From positions 1 through 5,013 of the forward strand of contig JAKFYM010000147.1 of assembly GCA_021730855.1 (NCBI GenBank): a stretch of DNA of 5,013 nucleotides, read 5' to 3'. Position numbers and translations under genes: made by a program. Numbering within the stretch: the stretch's first letter is position 1; every line of letters starts with the position of its first letter. The notes beneath the pieces were generated by a model, which saw nothing but the letters and a program-made list of their open reading frames with translations, had not been told where the DNA came from and did not search any database. This DNA comes from Bdellovibrionales bacterium (GTDB taxonomy: Bacteria > Bdellovibrionota > UBA1018 > CAIPTA01). This document shows, piece by piece, positions 1 through 5,013 of this stretch.

Positions 1-312
1 GAGACAGTAGTAGAGCTCCCTTTTGGTATTGACGGCATCGATCTCGAGGTTGCGCAGCATGATTTCCAAGAGAAAAACCACGCGGGCGAGCTTTTGCACC
101 GAGCCCACGTTCAGCTCCGTACGCACCACCTTATCGCCGGGCGTGAGGTAGCCCACCTTGGGGTTGTAGAAGGAGTTGTCTAGCGAGGTTTTCACGGCCT
201 CGAGCACCGGTCGATTTCCCTTTTCCAGGTCGGTGAGCATCTTCTCGGCCAGCTCCTGAGCTTCCTTGGGAATGTCGATCTTGAGGTCACGAACGCGTAG
301 TAGTTTTGCCAT
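1..312 (-). CDS. top6A: DNA topoisomerase VI subunit A (N-terminal 104 residues, cut by window edge)
   Basis: This is the DNA-cleaving subunit of a type IIB topoisomerase, related to eukaryotic Spo11. The translation starts MAKLLRVRDLKID and reaches NTKRELYYCL at the window edge. The R-E-x-Y-Y signature of the 5Y-CAP winged-helix domain sits at residues 98-102, and by family analogy the second tyrosine (Y102) should form the covalent 5'-phosphotyrosine link to DNA. A position near residue 100 is normal for the family. The Toprim metal-binding domain would follow beyond base 1 and cannot be checked, so an intact gene is assumed. The ATG at 310-312 lies 7 bases after the top6B stop, with only a weak purine-rich site (GAGAAGA) before it, which suggests translation coupled to top6B. 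The active-site motif together with the Top6B neighbour makes the call firm. Confidence 0.9.
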   Translation of the reverse strand, partial: MAKLLRVRDLKIDIPKEAQELAEKMLTDLEKGNRPVLEAVKTSLDNSFYNPKVGYLTPGDKVVRTELNVGSVQKLARVVFLLEIMLRNLEIDAVNTKRELYYCL

Positions 313-319
313 TATCTTC

Positions 320-2101
320 TCACTTCTTCTTTTTGCCGGCCTTCGCGGGCGTGGCTTTCGCAGATTTCTCGGCCTTAGCCGCCTTCGCTTTTGCGGCCTT
401 CGAGGGTTCGGCAGTTTCGGCCTCCACGGCCGCTGGCTCTTCTTCTTCCCCGCGAACTTTCGCGTCCTTGGCGCGCTGGGCGGCAAGCTTGCCGGCGGCC
501 TCTTCCAGCTCGACCACGGCCTCTTTGGAATCTCGGCCGAGGAGGCGCTTCAGGCCCTCTTCAGCTCTTTTTTTGCGGGCGTCGGAACTTTTTGTCACTC
601 GCACCAAAGTCTCCACCAAAATCGGGCCAAATTGCTCGATATGCTGAAGTTTTCGTTCAAGGTCGGCTTCCTTGGTTTCCTTGCGAATGTGCCGCGATAG
701 TTTTTGCCCGGCCTGGATCAGGGCCCGGCGGATTTCTTCCACGAGCTCTTCGCTGGCATCGATGGTTTCCTTGGAGGCGTTTTTGAATTTGATGAAGGGC
801 GAGACCACCGAGACGGCAAACACATAGGGCCCGTTGGGCAGGCTGTTTTTGGGTTGCGCGAGCCCGTAGGTTTTCCAATTTACGGATTCAATCGCCCAGG
901 TGATGGCGCAGCCTGATTTGTCGAACTGCAGGGGCACGCGATTGGCGAAACGCAGGAGCTGCACGGGTTCGTCGGCTTCAAGGTTACGATTCTTAAAACG
1001 GGCGAGCGCCACTTCCACGGCCACGGGCTTGAAGTCGCAGATCGCGGGCTTGCGGGCCACAACAGAGAAAAAATCGATCTCGCCTAGGCGCTGGATGGAT
1101 TTCGAAAGGGCTTCCTCACCCACGGTGAGCACCGATTTGGTGCTGGGAGACATGAGGTCGGTTTCCTGCACGGCATGGAAGATTTTTTTGAATTCCTCTT
1201 CCTTGATTCCCGTCACGGGTTTGCTGAGCAGGCTCTTAGGCAAGCCTTTGCCGGTGAAGTCTTTGATCGCCTGGTCGGAGATGCGGGAGAAGCCAGTTTT
1301 TAAGAATTTCTCCACCGAAACTTTGCCAAAGATCGAGGCATGGGTGATGAATTCGCCCAGCTTGAAGGTGTGGGGATGGGGGAGCGTGGCTTCAGGCACG
1401 GAAGGGATTTCCGTGCTCACGCGGTCGACCTTCACCCACTCATTTTCTAAGAGCTTATAACGAAGGCTAAGGTGCGGATTCACGAGCACCGTGCCCTCGA
1501 GGTAGGTGAGGATGCCGCCGTCGCCATTGAGCTGGATGCGGCCGTCGATGGTGAATTCCACCCGCACGCCCTCCTTTTTTTCCCAGTCCACGGATTCTTT
1601 ATTGCGCAGCACGCCCGTATTGGATTTGATGTCCACGTCCACCTGACCTTGTATGGCTTTGCGCATATTTGCCCGTTTGGTGGTGACGAAGGCGCCCTTG
1701 GCGTTGGTGAGCTGGGCCCAGGTGGTGGCGGCGGAAATCCCGATGCCCTGCTGCCCGCGCGAGCACTGGCCGCGGCCAAACTTGGAAGAGGCGAGGTATT
1801 CGCCAAATACCTTGGCAAGGTCGTCGGGCTCGATGCCGGGTCCGTTGTCTTCCACGGAAATACGGATCAAGTCGGTATTTTTTGTCGAGCCTTTCCCGAC
1901 TTTTTCAATCTCTACTTGAAGCTCCGGCAAGATGCCCGCGTGCTCGCAGGCATCGAGGGAATTGTCCACAGCCTCTTTCAAAGTGGTGAGCACGGCCTTT
2001 AGGGGCGAGGAAAAGCCCACCTGCTGCAAATTTTTCGCAAAGTACTCCGCAGTACTGCTCTTCGTTATCTTGCTCAAAGTCACCTCGACGTCAGTATACA
2101 C
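320..2101 (-). CDS. top6B: DNA topoisomerase VI subunit B (GHKL ATPase, 593 aa)
   Basis: This is the ATP-binding subunit, which dimerises on ATP and drives passage of one duplex through the break made by Top6A. The GHKL motifs are intact: N-box EAVDNSLDAC (43-52, with E43 and N47), G1 box EDNGPGI (84-90), and a glycine-rich ATP lid, SRGQQGIGIS (114-123). A helix-two-turn-helix region follows at about 250-330, ending in the family-typical MSPST...VGEE stretch. The transducer domain (about 335-500) carries RFANRVPLQF (384-393) and FKNASKETI. Length slightly exceeds that of archaeal homologues because of a tail, from about 545, that is acidic and then Ala/Lys-rich. The first possible start is GTG at 2101, preceded by AGGA only 3 bases upstream. 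A TTG at 2077 (585 aa) has a better site, GAGGTGA. The reading frame is closed by a stop at 2126-2128. It forms an operon with top6A. Confidence 0.95.
   Translation of the reverse strand: MYTDVEVTLSKITKSSTAEYFAKNLQQVGFSSPLKAVLTTLKEAVDNSLDACEHAGILPELQVEIEKVGKGSTKNTDLIRISVEDNGPGIEPDDLAKVFGEYLASSKFGRGQCSRGQQGIGISAATTWAQLTNAKGAFVTTKRANMRKAIQGQVDVDIKSNTGVLRNKESVDWEKKEGVRVEFTIDGRIQLNGDGGILTYLEGTVLVNPHLSLRYKLLENEWVKVDRVSTEIPSVPEATLPHPHTFKLGEFITHASIFGKVSVEKFLKTGFSRISDQAIKDFTGKGLPKSLLSKPVTGIKEEEFKKIFHAVQETDLMSPSTKSVLTVGEEALSKSIQRLGEIDFFSVVARKPAICDFKPVAVEVALARFKNRNLEADEPVQLLRFANRVPLQFDKSGCAITWAIESVNWKTYGLAQPKNSLPNGPYVFAVSVVSPFIKFKNASKETIDASEELVEEIRRALIQAGQKLSRHIRKETKEADLERKLQHIEQFGPILVETLVRVTKSSDARKKRAEEGLKRLLGRDSKEAVVELEEAAGKLAAQRAKDAKVRGEEEEPAAVEAETAEPSKAAKAKAAKAEKSAKATPAKAGKKKK
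2080..2086 (-). promoter_or_regulatory. Internal Shine-Dalgarno-like site that may set the top6B start at TTG 2077
   Basis: The minus strand reads GAGGTGA, a perfect 7-base match to the anti-Shine-Dalgarno sequence, with five bases between GAGG and an in-frame TTG (2075-2077). The upstream GTG (2099-2101) has only AGGA at a too-short 3-base spacing. The first eight residues are outside the conserved ATPase core, so either start gives a functional protein. Confidence 0.4.
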
Positions 2102-2130
2102 GAATCCTGGAGATTCTTTTGGTCCATCAA

Positions 2131-2157
2131 ATTAGGATAAATACAAAATATCCTTAT
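2131..2157. promoter_or_regulatory. Imperfect dyad in the divergent intergenic region, possible operator
   Basis: AGGATA at 2134-2139 and TATCCT at 2149-2154 are perfect inverted arms around a 9-base A-rich centre. The symmetry extends to 9 bases per arm (2131-2139 and 2149-2157) with one mismatch. It is AT-rich and lies 44 bases or less upstream of top6B. The shape fits a dimeric repressor site, but no regulator is encoded in the window and chance is possible in an AT-rich spacer. Confidence 0.35.
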
Positions 2158-2162
2158 TTCCA
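2134..2162 (-). promoter_or_regulatory. Candidate sigma-70-like promoter for top6B-top6A
   Basis: On the minus strand, TGGAAA (2157-2162, 4 of 6 to TTGACA) and TATCCT (2134-2139, 4 of 6 to TATAAT) are separated by 17 bases. Transcription would start about 25 bases upstream of the GTG start. The -10 hexamer is one arm of the dyad, so a protein bound there would block the promoter. The hexamer matches are modest. Confidence 0.3.
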
Positions 2163-2166
2163 CGAA

Positions 2167-2195
2167 TGGCGAAGACAGAATTACTAGGGTACAAT
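2167..2195 (+). promoter_or_regulatory. Candidate promoter for the exported repeat protein
   Basis: TACAAT at 2190-2195 matches the -10 consensus at 5 of 6 positions. The hexamer 17 bases upstream, TGGCGA (2167-2172), matches the -35 at only 3 of 6. It points rightwards, back to back with the top6B candidate. With a start at 2281 it would leave a leader of about 80 bases. Confidence 0.25.
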
Positions 2196-2262
2196 AATAA
2201 AACGCCGCTAAGAGCTGCGTTTGGGAAAAAGCCCAGCGCGTTCACGGTATTTTCGGTTTTCC

Positions 2263-2273
2263 AAGGAAGGAAA
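2263..2273 (+). promoter_or_regulatory. Ribosome binding site supporting a TTG start at 2281
   Basis: The purine run AAGGAAGGAAA ends 7 bases before the in-frame TTG at 2281 (10 bases from the last G of the core). No comparable site precedes the alternative TTG at 2221, which has only AAGAG. This favours the shorter protein, whose N-terminus looks like a signal peptide. Confidence 0.5.
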
Positions 2274-2280
2274 CAAAAGG

Positions 2281-2703
2281 TTGAAAGTTTTTTTCTTTTC
2301 TCTTTTGCTCTTAGCTGTTTTTATCCACCATCTGCGCGCTACCGAAACCACGGAAGCTACGAAAACCACGGAAGCCACAGAAGCCACCAATGAGCCGCGC
2401 CCGCCCCGAACCGCCTTGCGCGGCTACATTCATAAGTCCTATAGCGACCTTTCCGAAAAAACACGGGAACGTTTGCGCAGTGAGGGCGTGGCAGATGATG
2501 AATCCTATGAGGCCTGGCGCTTAAGCCAGAAACGCCAAGAGCGTTCGCTCCAGGGCTGGTCCTTTGCCGATCTCCCTACGCGCATGCAGAATCGTTTGCG
2601 CGCCCAGGGCGTGAACAGTGAATCCAGCTACCAAGAGTGGCTGGAAAACTGGAAACGCCGCCGCGAGTATCGCCCGAGTCGCATGCCCGCCTCCGCAGAA
2701 TAA
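2281..2703 (+). CDS. Small probably exported protein with two tandem 35-residue motifs, function unknown
   Basis: I do not recognise this 140-residue protein. From the TTG start it begins MKVFFFSLLLLAVFIHHLRA, a short basic end and hydrophobic core resembling a signal peptide, with possible cleavage after A20; the -3 residue is L, so cleavage is uncertain and it may stay anchored. A Thr/Glu/Ala linker (21-38) comes from slippage-prone DNA. Two related motifs follow at 54-88 and 95-129, each with [YF]-x-D-L, then R-L-R-x-x-G-V, S-Y, and W followed by K-R; about 12 of 35 positions are identical with a 41-residue period. The motifs are charged and probably helical, and no cysteine or catalytic motif is seen. 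A longer form from TTG 2221 would add 20 residues. It is divergent from top6B and ends 3 bases from the convergent phosphoesterase gene. Coding is supported by a clean frame and the internal protein-level repeat. Confidence 0.75.
   Translation: MKVFFFSLLLLAVFIHHLRATETTEATKTTEATEATNEPRPPRTALRGYIHKSYSDLSEKTRERLRSEGVADDESYEAWRLSQKRQERSLQGWSFADLPTRMQNRLRAQGVNSESSYQEWLENWKRRREYRPSRMPASAE
2341..2390 (+). repeat. Short in-frame direct repeat encoding a Thr/Glu/Ala linker
   Basis: The 13-mer AAACCACGGAAGC occurs exactly at 2345-2357 and 2363-2375, an 18-base (six-codon) period. A degenerate third copy (CACAGAAGCCACC) follows at 9 bases. The unit encodes variations of T-T-E-A-T. The period is a multiple of three, so copy-number change by slippage would keep the frame. 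Confidence 0.7.
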
Positions 2704-2706
2704 GAG

Positions 2707-3474
2707 CTAGTGAATCGCGGCTGAAGAAAACACCGGCCCAGGCGATTGGCTGAGGCCGTTTTGTTTGTCGAGGACGTAGATATTGCATACATGCCGGATC
2801 ACGGGTTGGGCCACATTTCGCACCGGCACGCCCCCATAGGTGGTGCCCTTCTCCACGCCCTTATGCGCATGGCCGTGGAAGACGAGGTCGACCTTGGCTT
2901 CATCAACCACCTCGCCCAAAAGATAGCTGCCAAGAAAGGGATAGATCTCGAGTTTCTCCCCGAGCAGGGTGTCGGGCACGGGAGAGTAGTGCATGAGGGC
3001 CACTTTATAGGTGGTGTCGAGCGAGAGTAGGGCTTCGCGCAGGCGCTGGGCTTGGATACGCGAGTGGCGGACAAAGGACTTCATTTCGATTTCGCCAAAT
3101 TCGCTGGCGCAGGCGCCGGGAAAGCCGCCGCCAAAGCCCTTGATGCCAGCAATGCCCACGAGGGTGTCGCGCACCTGCACGGTGGCGGTGGTGCCCTCGA
3201 GCACGGTCACTCCCTTGCTTTCCAGCAAAGTTGTCAGACGATCTTCCTGGTCGAGGTGATAGTCGTGATTGCCCAGCACGGCGATCACCGGCAGTTTCGC
3301 GTGGGCAAGGTCCTCGGCGAGGACATTCATTTCTTCCAAGTGGCCGGTCTGGGTGAGATCGCCCGCGAGCAGGAAAATGTCCGCCTCCTGGCTGATCTGC
3401 TCGAGATGGTCGCGGATGCGGCCGCGTGATTGCCGGTCAAAGTGCACGTCCCCCACGGCCGCGATGCGAATCAT
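2707..3474 (-). CDS. Calcineurin-like metallophosphoesterase (255 aa)
   Basis: This is a probable cytoplasmic two-metal phosphoesterase. The classical motifs are complete and in order: GDVHFD (8-13, D9 and H11), GDLTQTG (38-44, D39), GNHD (68-71, N69 and H70), MHYSP (161-165, H162), and HGHAH (200-204). These supply all the usual metal ligands and the catalytic histidine. No signal peptide is present. The middle (IKGFGGGFPGA, 111-121) and the end (GGVPVRNVAQPVIR, 214-227) match a bacterial subfamily I recall from actinobacteria and myxobacteria. Its substrate is not evident, and a phosphodiester or nucleotide is only a guess. The ATG overlaps the stop of the nucleotidyltransferase gene as ATGA, with a strong GGAGGA site inside that gene's end, so the two are translationally coupled. 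Its stop lies 3 bases from the convergent gene, with no hairpin terminator between. Confidence 0.9.
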   Translation of the reverse strand: MIRIAAVGDVHFDRQSRGRIRDHLEQISQEADIFLLAGDLTQTGHLEEMNVLAEDLAHAKLPVIAVLGNHDYHLDQEDRLTTLLESKGVTVLEGTTATVQVRDTLVGIAGIKGFGGGFPGACASEFGEIEMKSFVRHSRIQAQRLREALLSLDTTYKVALMHYSPVPDTLLGEKLEIYPFLGSYLLGEVVDEAKVDLVFHGHAHKGVEKGTTYGGVPVRNVAQPVIRHVCNIYVLDKQNGLSQSPGPVFSSAAIH

Positions 3475-4424
3475 GAGATTTCCTCCGCACGATCCGGCGC
3501 CGGCATCGCAAAGACGCGCACCTGATTGTTGATCTCATAGTCGGGAGCAATCGAACGGATCACTTCCTCGATCGCCCTGCAGCGCTCTTCGGTGGGGCAG
3601 TCCCCCTTCACGAGGAGCTTTTTTCCACTCAGCAAGATTTTCAGGTCCTGCTGGGCCGTGCGCTCATCCTCGGCTAGAGCATCGCGGATGTGGGCCACGA
3701 TATATTCCGGCGGACGGCTCTCTGGTGGGTGGCTGAGGGAGACGGCCGCTTTGTGCAGGATCTGCACGGGAACCTTGGTGCCCTCCTTGGTGAAGATATA
3801 ATCGTAGAGGCTGGCGATCACATAGTTGGGGATTAGGATATCGCTGGACTGGGCGTAGAGCAGGAGGGCGAGCAGGCGGCGCGGCGCGCGGCGGGCGCGT
3901 TTGAGTAAATAATCCCAGTCGATGGTGGCGTGCGAGAGGATCGCCAGGGCATCGTGCCAGTGGTGGGGGCCGCCTTCAGTGTGCACGGCGCATTTGATGA
4001 TGGTCAAATCCTCGGGGCTCACGAGCGGCACTTTGCGGCCATGGAACTCGACGGGCTTGCAGTGGCCATGCATTTCTTCGTCGAAATAAATCTCACCTTT
4101 GGACTTGAAGATGATGTCGACCAGGATGTCGTCTTGAAACGCTTTGAACAACCACTCGATATCGGTTTTTTCGGTGCGAAATCCCTTGGCGCCGAGGGCA
4201 TTGAGGGTGGCCTCCGCGTCTTCGGGGCGCACAAAAAAATCGATATCATGGGTGGAGCGCGGACGGCCGAGGCCACTTGCGGCAATGCCGCCGATTAGGG
4301 CGAAGGGGATTTTTGCCTCTTCTAATGCGTCGAGTGCGGCGAAAAGAACGGCATTGAACCGCGCGCCTCCTTCGGTATTGCGGGCGCTGATTTGGGAGGG
4401 GTTGATGCTGGGAGTGGATGCCAT
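3471..4424 (-). CDS. Nucleotidyltransferase-fold protein with C-terminal BON-like domain (317 aa)
   Basis: The N-terminal half is a minimal nucleotidyltransferase of the AbiEii/MNT-like superfamily. It has IGG (44-46), R54, and the T-H-D-I-D-F motif with D60 and D62, plus a likely third carboxylate at D103 in LVDIIF. SPEDLTIIK (136-144) and HWHDALAIL (155-163) followed by WDYL match the helical part usual in this family. Residues about 238-306 resemble a BON domain: an amphipathic helix (IRDAL), strand LKILL, K-x-L-L-V-K-G, a helix starting EERCRAIEEVI, and final strand INNQVRVF. BON is usually found in exported proteins, yet no signal peptide is present. The ATG at 4424 is chosen because AGGAAGGA lies 8 bases upstream; the frame stays open for 72 more codons but is compositionally odd. 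Substrate is unknown; NMP or AMP transfer to a protein or tRNA is possible. It is coupled to the phosphoesterase. Confidence 0.85.
   Translation of the reverse strand: MASTPSINPSQISARNTEGGARFNAVLFAALDALEEAKIPFALIGGIAASGLGRPRSTHDIDFFVRPEDAEATLNALGAKGFRTEKTDIEWLFKAFQDDILVDIIFKSKGEIYFDEEMHGHCKPVEFHGRKVPLVSPEDLTIIKCAVHTEGGPHHWHDALAILSHATIDWDYLLKRARRAPRRLLALLLYAQSSDILIPNYVIASLYDYIFTKEGTKVPVQILHKAAVSLSHPPESRPPEYIVAHIRDALAEDERTAQQDLKILLSGKKLLVKGDCPTEERCRAIEEVIRSIAPDYEINNQVRVFAMPAPDRAEEIS
3481..3486 (-). promoter_or_regulatory. Strong Shine-Dalgarno site of the phosphoesterase inside the upstream gene
   Basis: The minus strand reads GGAGGA with 6 bases before the ATG at 3474. It falls in the codons for the last residues (A-E-E-I) of the nucleotidyltransferase. 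Together with the ATGA overlap it indicates re-initiation by terminating ribosomes. Confidence 0.75.
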
Positions 4425-4432
4425 AGCGTGGG

Positions 4433-4440
4433 TCCTTCCT
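4433..4440 (-). promoter_or_regulatory. Ribosome binding site of the nucleotidyltransferase
   Basis: AGGAAGGA on the minus strand ends 8 bases before the ATG at 4424. It decides the start against a longer reading that would begin near 4640 inside the HNH gene. Confidence 0.65.
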
Positions 4441-4501
4441 GATGATGGGAGAGGTGTTCTCCTAGGAAGAGGGTTCAAGAATTGGGCCAGGTTGGCTGCG
4501 A

Positions 4502-4556
4502 GTGCGGAGCACGAGCGGGATGCGTGGGGGCGGCGAGGTGCGAAGCACGAGCAGGA
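4502..4556. repeat. 19-bp direct repeat in GC-rich spacer, 36-bp period
   Basis: GTGCGGAGCACGAGCGGGA (4502-4520) and GTGCGAAGCACGAGCAGGA (4538-4556) match at 17 of 19 positions. Each copy also contains a small hairpin, GTGC-3 bases-GCAC on the minus strand, and the two copies differ in that loop. No protein role is likely. This may be a dispersed intergenic repeat, which this window alone cannot establish. Confidence 0.5.
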
Positions 4557-4573
4557 GCGCGACCCGGGGGCAG

Positions 4574-4591
4574 GCGCGCAGGCCGGCGCGC
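4574..4591. repeat. GC-only inverted repeat downstream of the HNH gene
   Basis: GCGCGC (4574-4579) and GCGCGC (4586-4591) flank a 6-base loop, giving a very stable 6-bp stem about 35 bases after the HNH stop. No T-run follows on the minus strand, so it is not a standard intrinsic terminator. It could slow transcription or be part of the same repeated element as the 19-bp copies. Confidence 0.4.
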
Positions 4592-4624
4592 GGGCCGTGC
4601 GAGAGGAAAGATTTTTGAGCCTGC

Positions 4625-5013
4625 TCAATGCTTCGGCCAATAGGGATCCATGGTTTCCTTACCGAGGATTCGTTGGGCTTCGAGGAGATTGTGGGGCTGG
4701 CAGAGGCATCTGTAATTTTCTAGTTCATCGGTTCCTCCTCGAATGACAGGAATAATATGGTCTACTTGCACGCGATAGCGGCTGCGGCATCTTTCGTTGG
4801 TTTCGGGGTTTATATACTCACACTGCCCTTCGGCTCTCTGCAGGGCCTGCCTTTTCACAGCGGCTTTGGATTTTTTCTCCCCATCGGTTTTGCTTCGCAC
4901 AAGAGGGTCTTTTCTCTTTACGTAGTCTAGGGCTAGGAAGGTCACGATCTCCGCCCAGCTCGCTCCGGGATGGGAGTGGGAGAGGAGTTCTTTGACGCGC
5001 TCTAGAGCTGCCC
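4625..5013 (-). CDS. HNH endonuclease, C-terminal 128 residues (start beyond window)
   Basis: The frame is open from the right edge to the TGA at 4625-4627. The visible part starts with a helical stretch (AALERVKELL, then SHSHPGASWAEI) and a Lys-rich linker. The HNH nuclease follows, with C64 and C75 (fragment numbering), D84-H85 in VDHIIPV, GGTDELEN with N99, and C102, C104, H107-N108 in RCLCQPHNLLEA. H85 is the expected general base, N99 and H107 complete the metal site, and the cysteines may form a structural zinc site. The stretch resembles, from memory, an HNH family present in several copies in Bdellovibrionota. A GTG at 4945 could be read as a start, but the conserved-looking sequence continues upstream of it. 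The biological role is unknown; no phage or restriction neighbour is visible. Confidence 0.88.
   Translation of the reverse strand, partial: AALERVKELLSHSHPGASWAEIVTFLALDYVKRKDPLVRSKTDGEKKSKAAVKRQALQRAEGQCEYINPETNERCRSRYRVQVDHIIPVIRGGTDELENYRCLCQPHNLLEAQRILGKETMDPYWPKH

Noticed and set aside
266..700. Plus-strand open frames opposite the end of top6B
   Set aside because: Their Phe/Gly/Arg- or Ala-rich composition is the mirror of the Ala/Lys tail on the other strand; the top6B frame carries clear motifs.
1472..2002. A 176-codon plus-strand frame opposite the Top6B ATPase domain
   Set aside because: It is a shadow of conserved top6B codons, with no recognisable motif.
2341..2390. CRISPR-like or other array
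   Set aside because: The units are 9 to 18 bases, contiguous, in frame and part of a coding linker; there are no spacers.
2166..2393. A 75-codon plus-strand ATG frame in the divergent spacer
   Set aside because: It overlaps the exported protein in another frame, ends in a His/Ser/Asn-rich stretch produced by the DNA repeat, and lacks a ribosome binding site.
4570..4624. Intrinsic terminator for the HNH gene
   Set aside because: The GCGCGC stem is present, but no T-run follows on the minus strand; the only T-like run (complement of 4611-4616) lies on the wrong side.
4425..4640. A 72-codon N-terminal extension of the nucleotidyltransferase beginning inside the HNH gene
   Set aside because: The extension is Arg/Ser/Pro/Ala-rich, derives from the GC-rich repeats, and lacks any family resemblance, while the ATG at 4424 has a good ribosome binding site.
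4144..4746. A 200-codon plus-strand frame across the nucleotidyltransferase start and spacer
   Set aside because: It covers the antisense of two well-supported genes and has no domain; GC-rich codons keep it open by chance.

Overview
The window looks bacterial, with moderately high GC. It most resembles a Bdellovibrionota or other delta-proteobacteria-like genome. The clues are Shine-Dalgarno sites, GTG and TTG starts, a BON-type domain, and an HNH nuclease whose N-terminal region resembles a family I associate with that group. The lineage is inferred from remembered family resemblance, not from a search. What stands out is a type IIB topoisomerase (topoisomerase VI), an enzyme typical of archaea and rare in bacteria.

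Layout, left to right. Positions 1-2101 (minus strand) hold a two-gene topoisomerase VI operon: top6B (ATPase subunit) followed after 7 bases by top6A (DNA-cleaving subunit). The window cuts top6A just after its catalytic tyrosine motif. Top6B ends in an unusual Ala/Lys-rich, histone H1-like tail. Positions 2102-2280 are a divergent, AT-richer intergenic region with an imperfect dyad and weak back-to-back promoter candidates. Positions 2281-2703 (plus strand) encode a small, probably exported protein of unknown function with a slippage-prone Thr/Glu linker and two copies of a 35-residue motif.

Positions 2707-4424 (minus strand) are a tightly coupled pair: a nucleotidyltransferase-fold protein with a C-terminal BON-like domain, and a calcineurin-like metallophosphoesterase whose ATG overlaps the upstream stop codon as ATGA. 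The pair converges on the exported-protein gene with only 3 bases between stop codons. Positions 4425-4624 are a very GC-rich spacer with a 19-bp direct repeat and a GCGCGC hairpin. Positions 4625-5013 (minus strand) are the C-terminal 128 residues of an HNH endonuclease whose start lies beyond the window.

The two Top6 subunits would assemble into an A2B2 enzyme that passes one duplex through another using ATP. The nucleotidyltransferase and phosphoesterase are probably co-translated and may act on related substrates, but the sequence does not show which. No tRNA, rRNA, CRISPR array or insertion sequence was seen.
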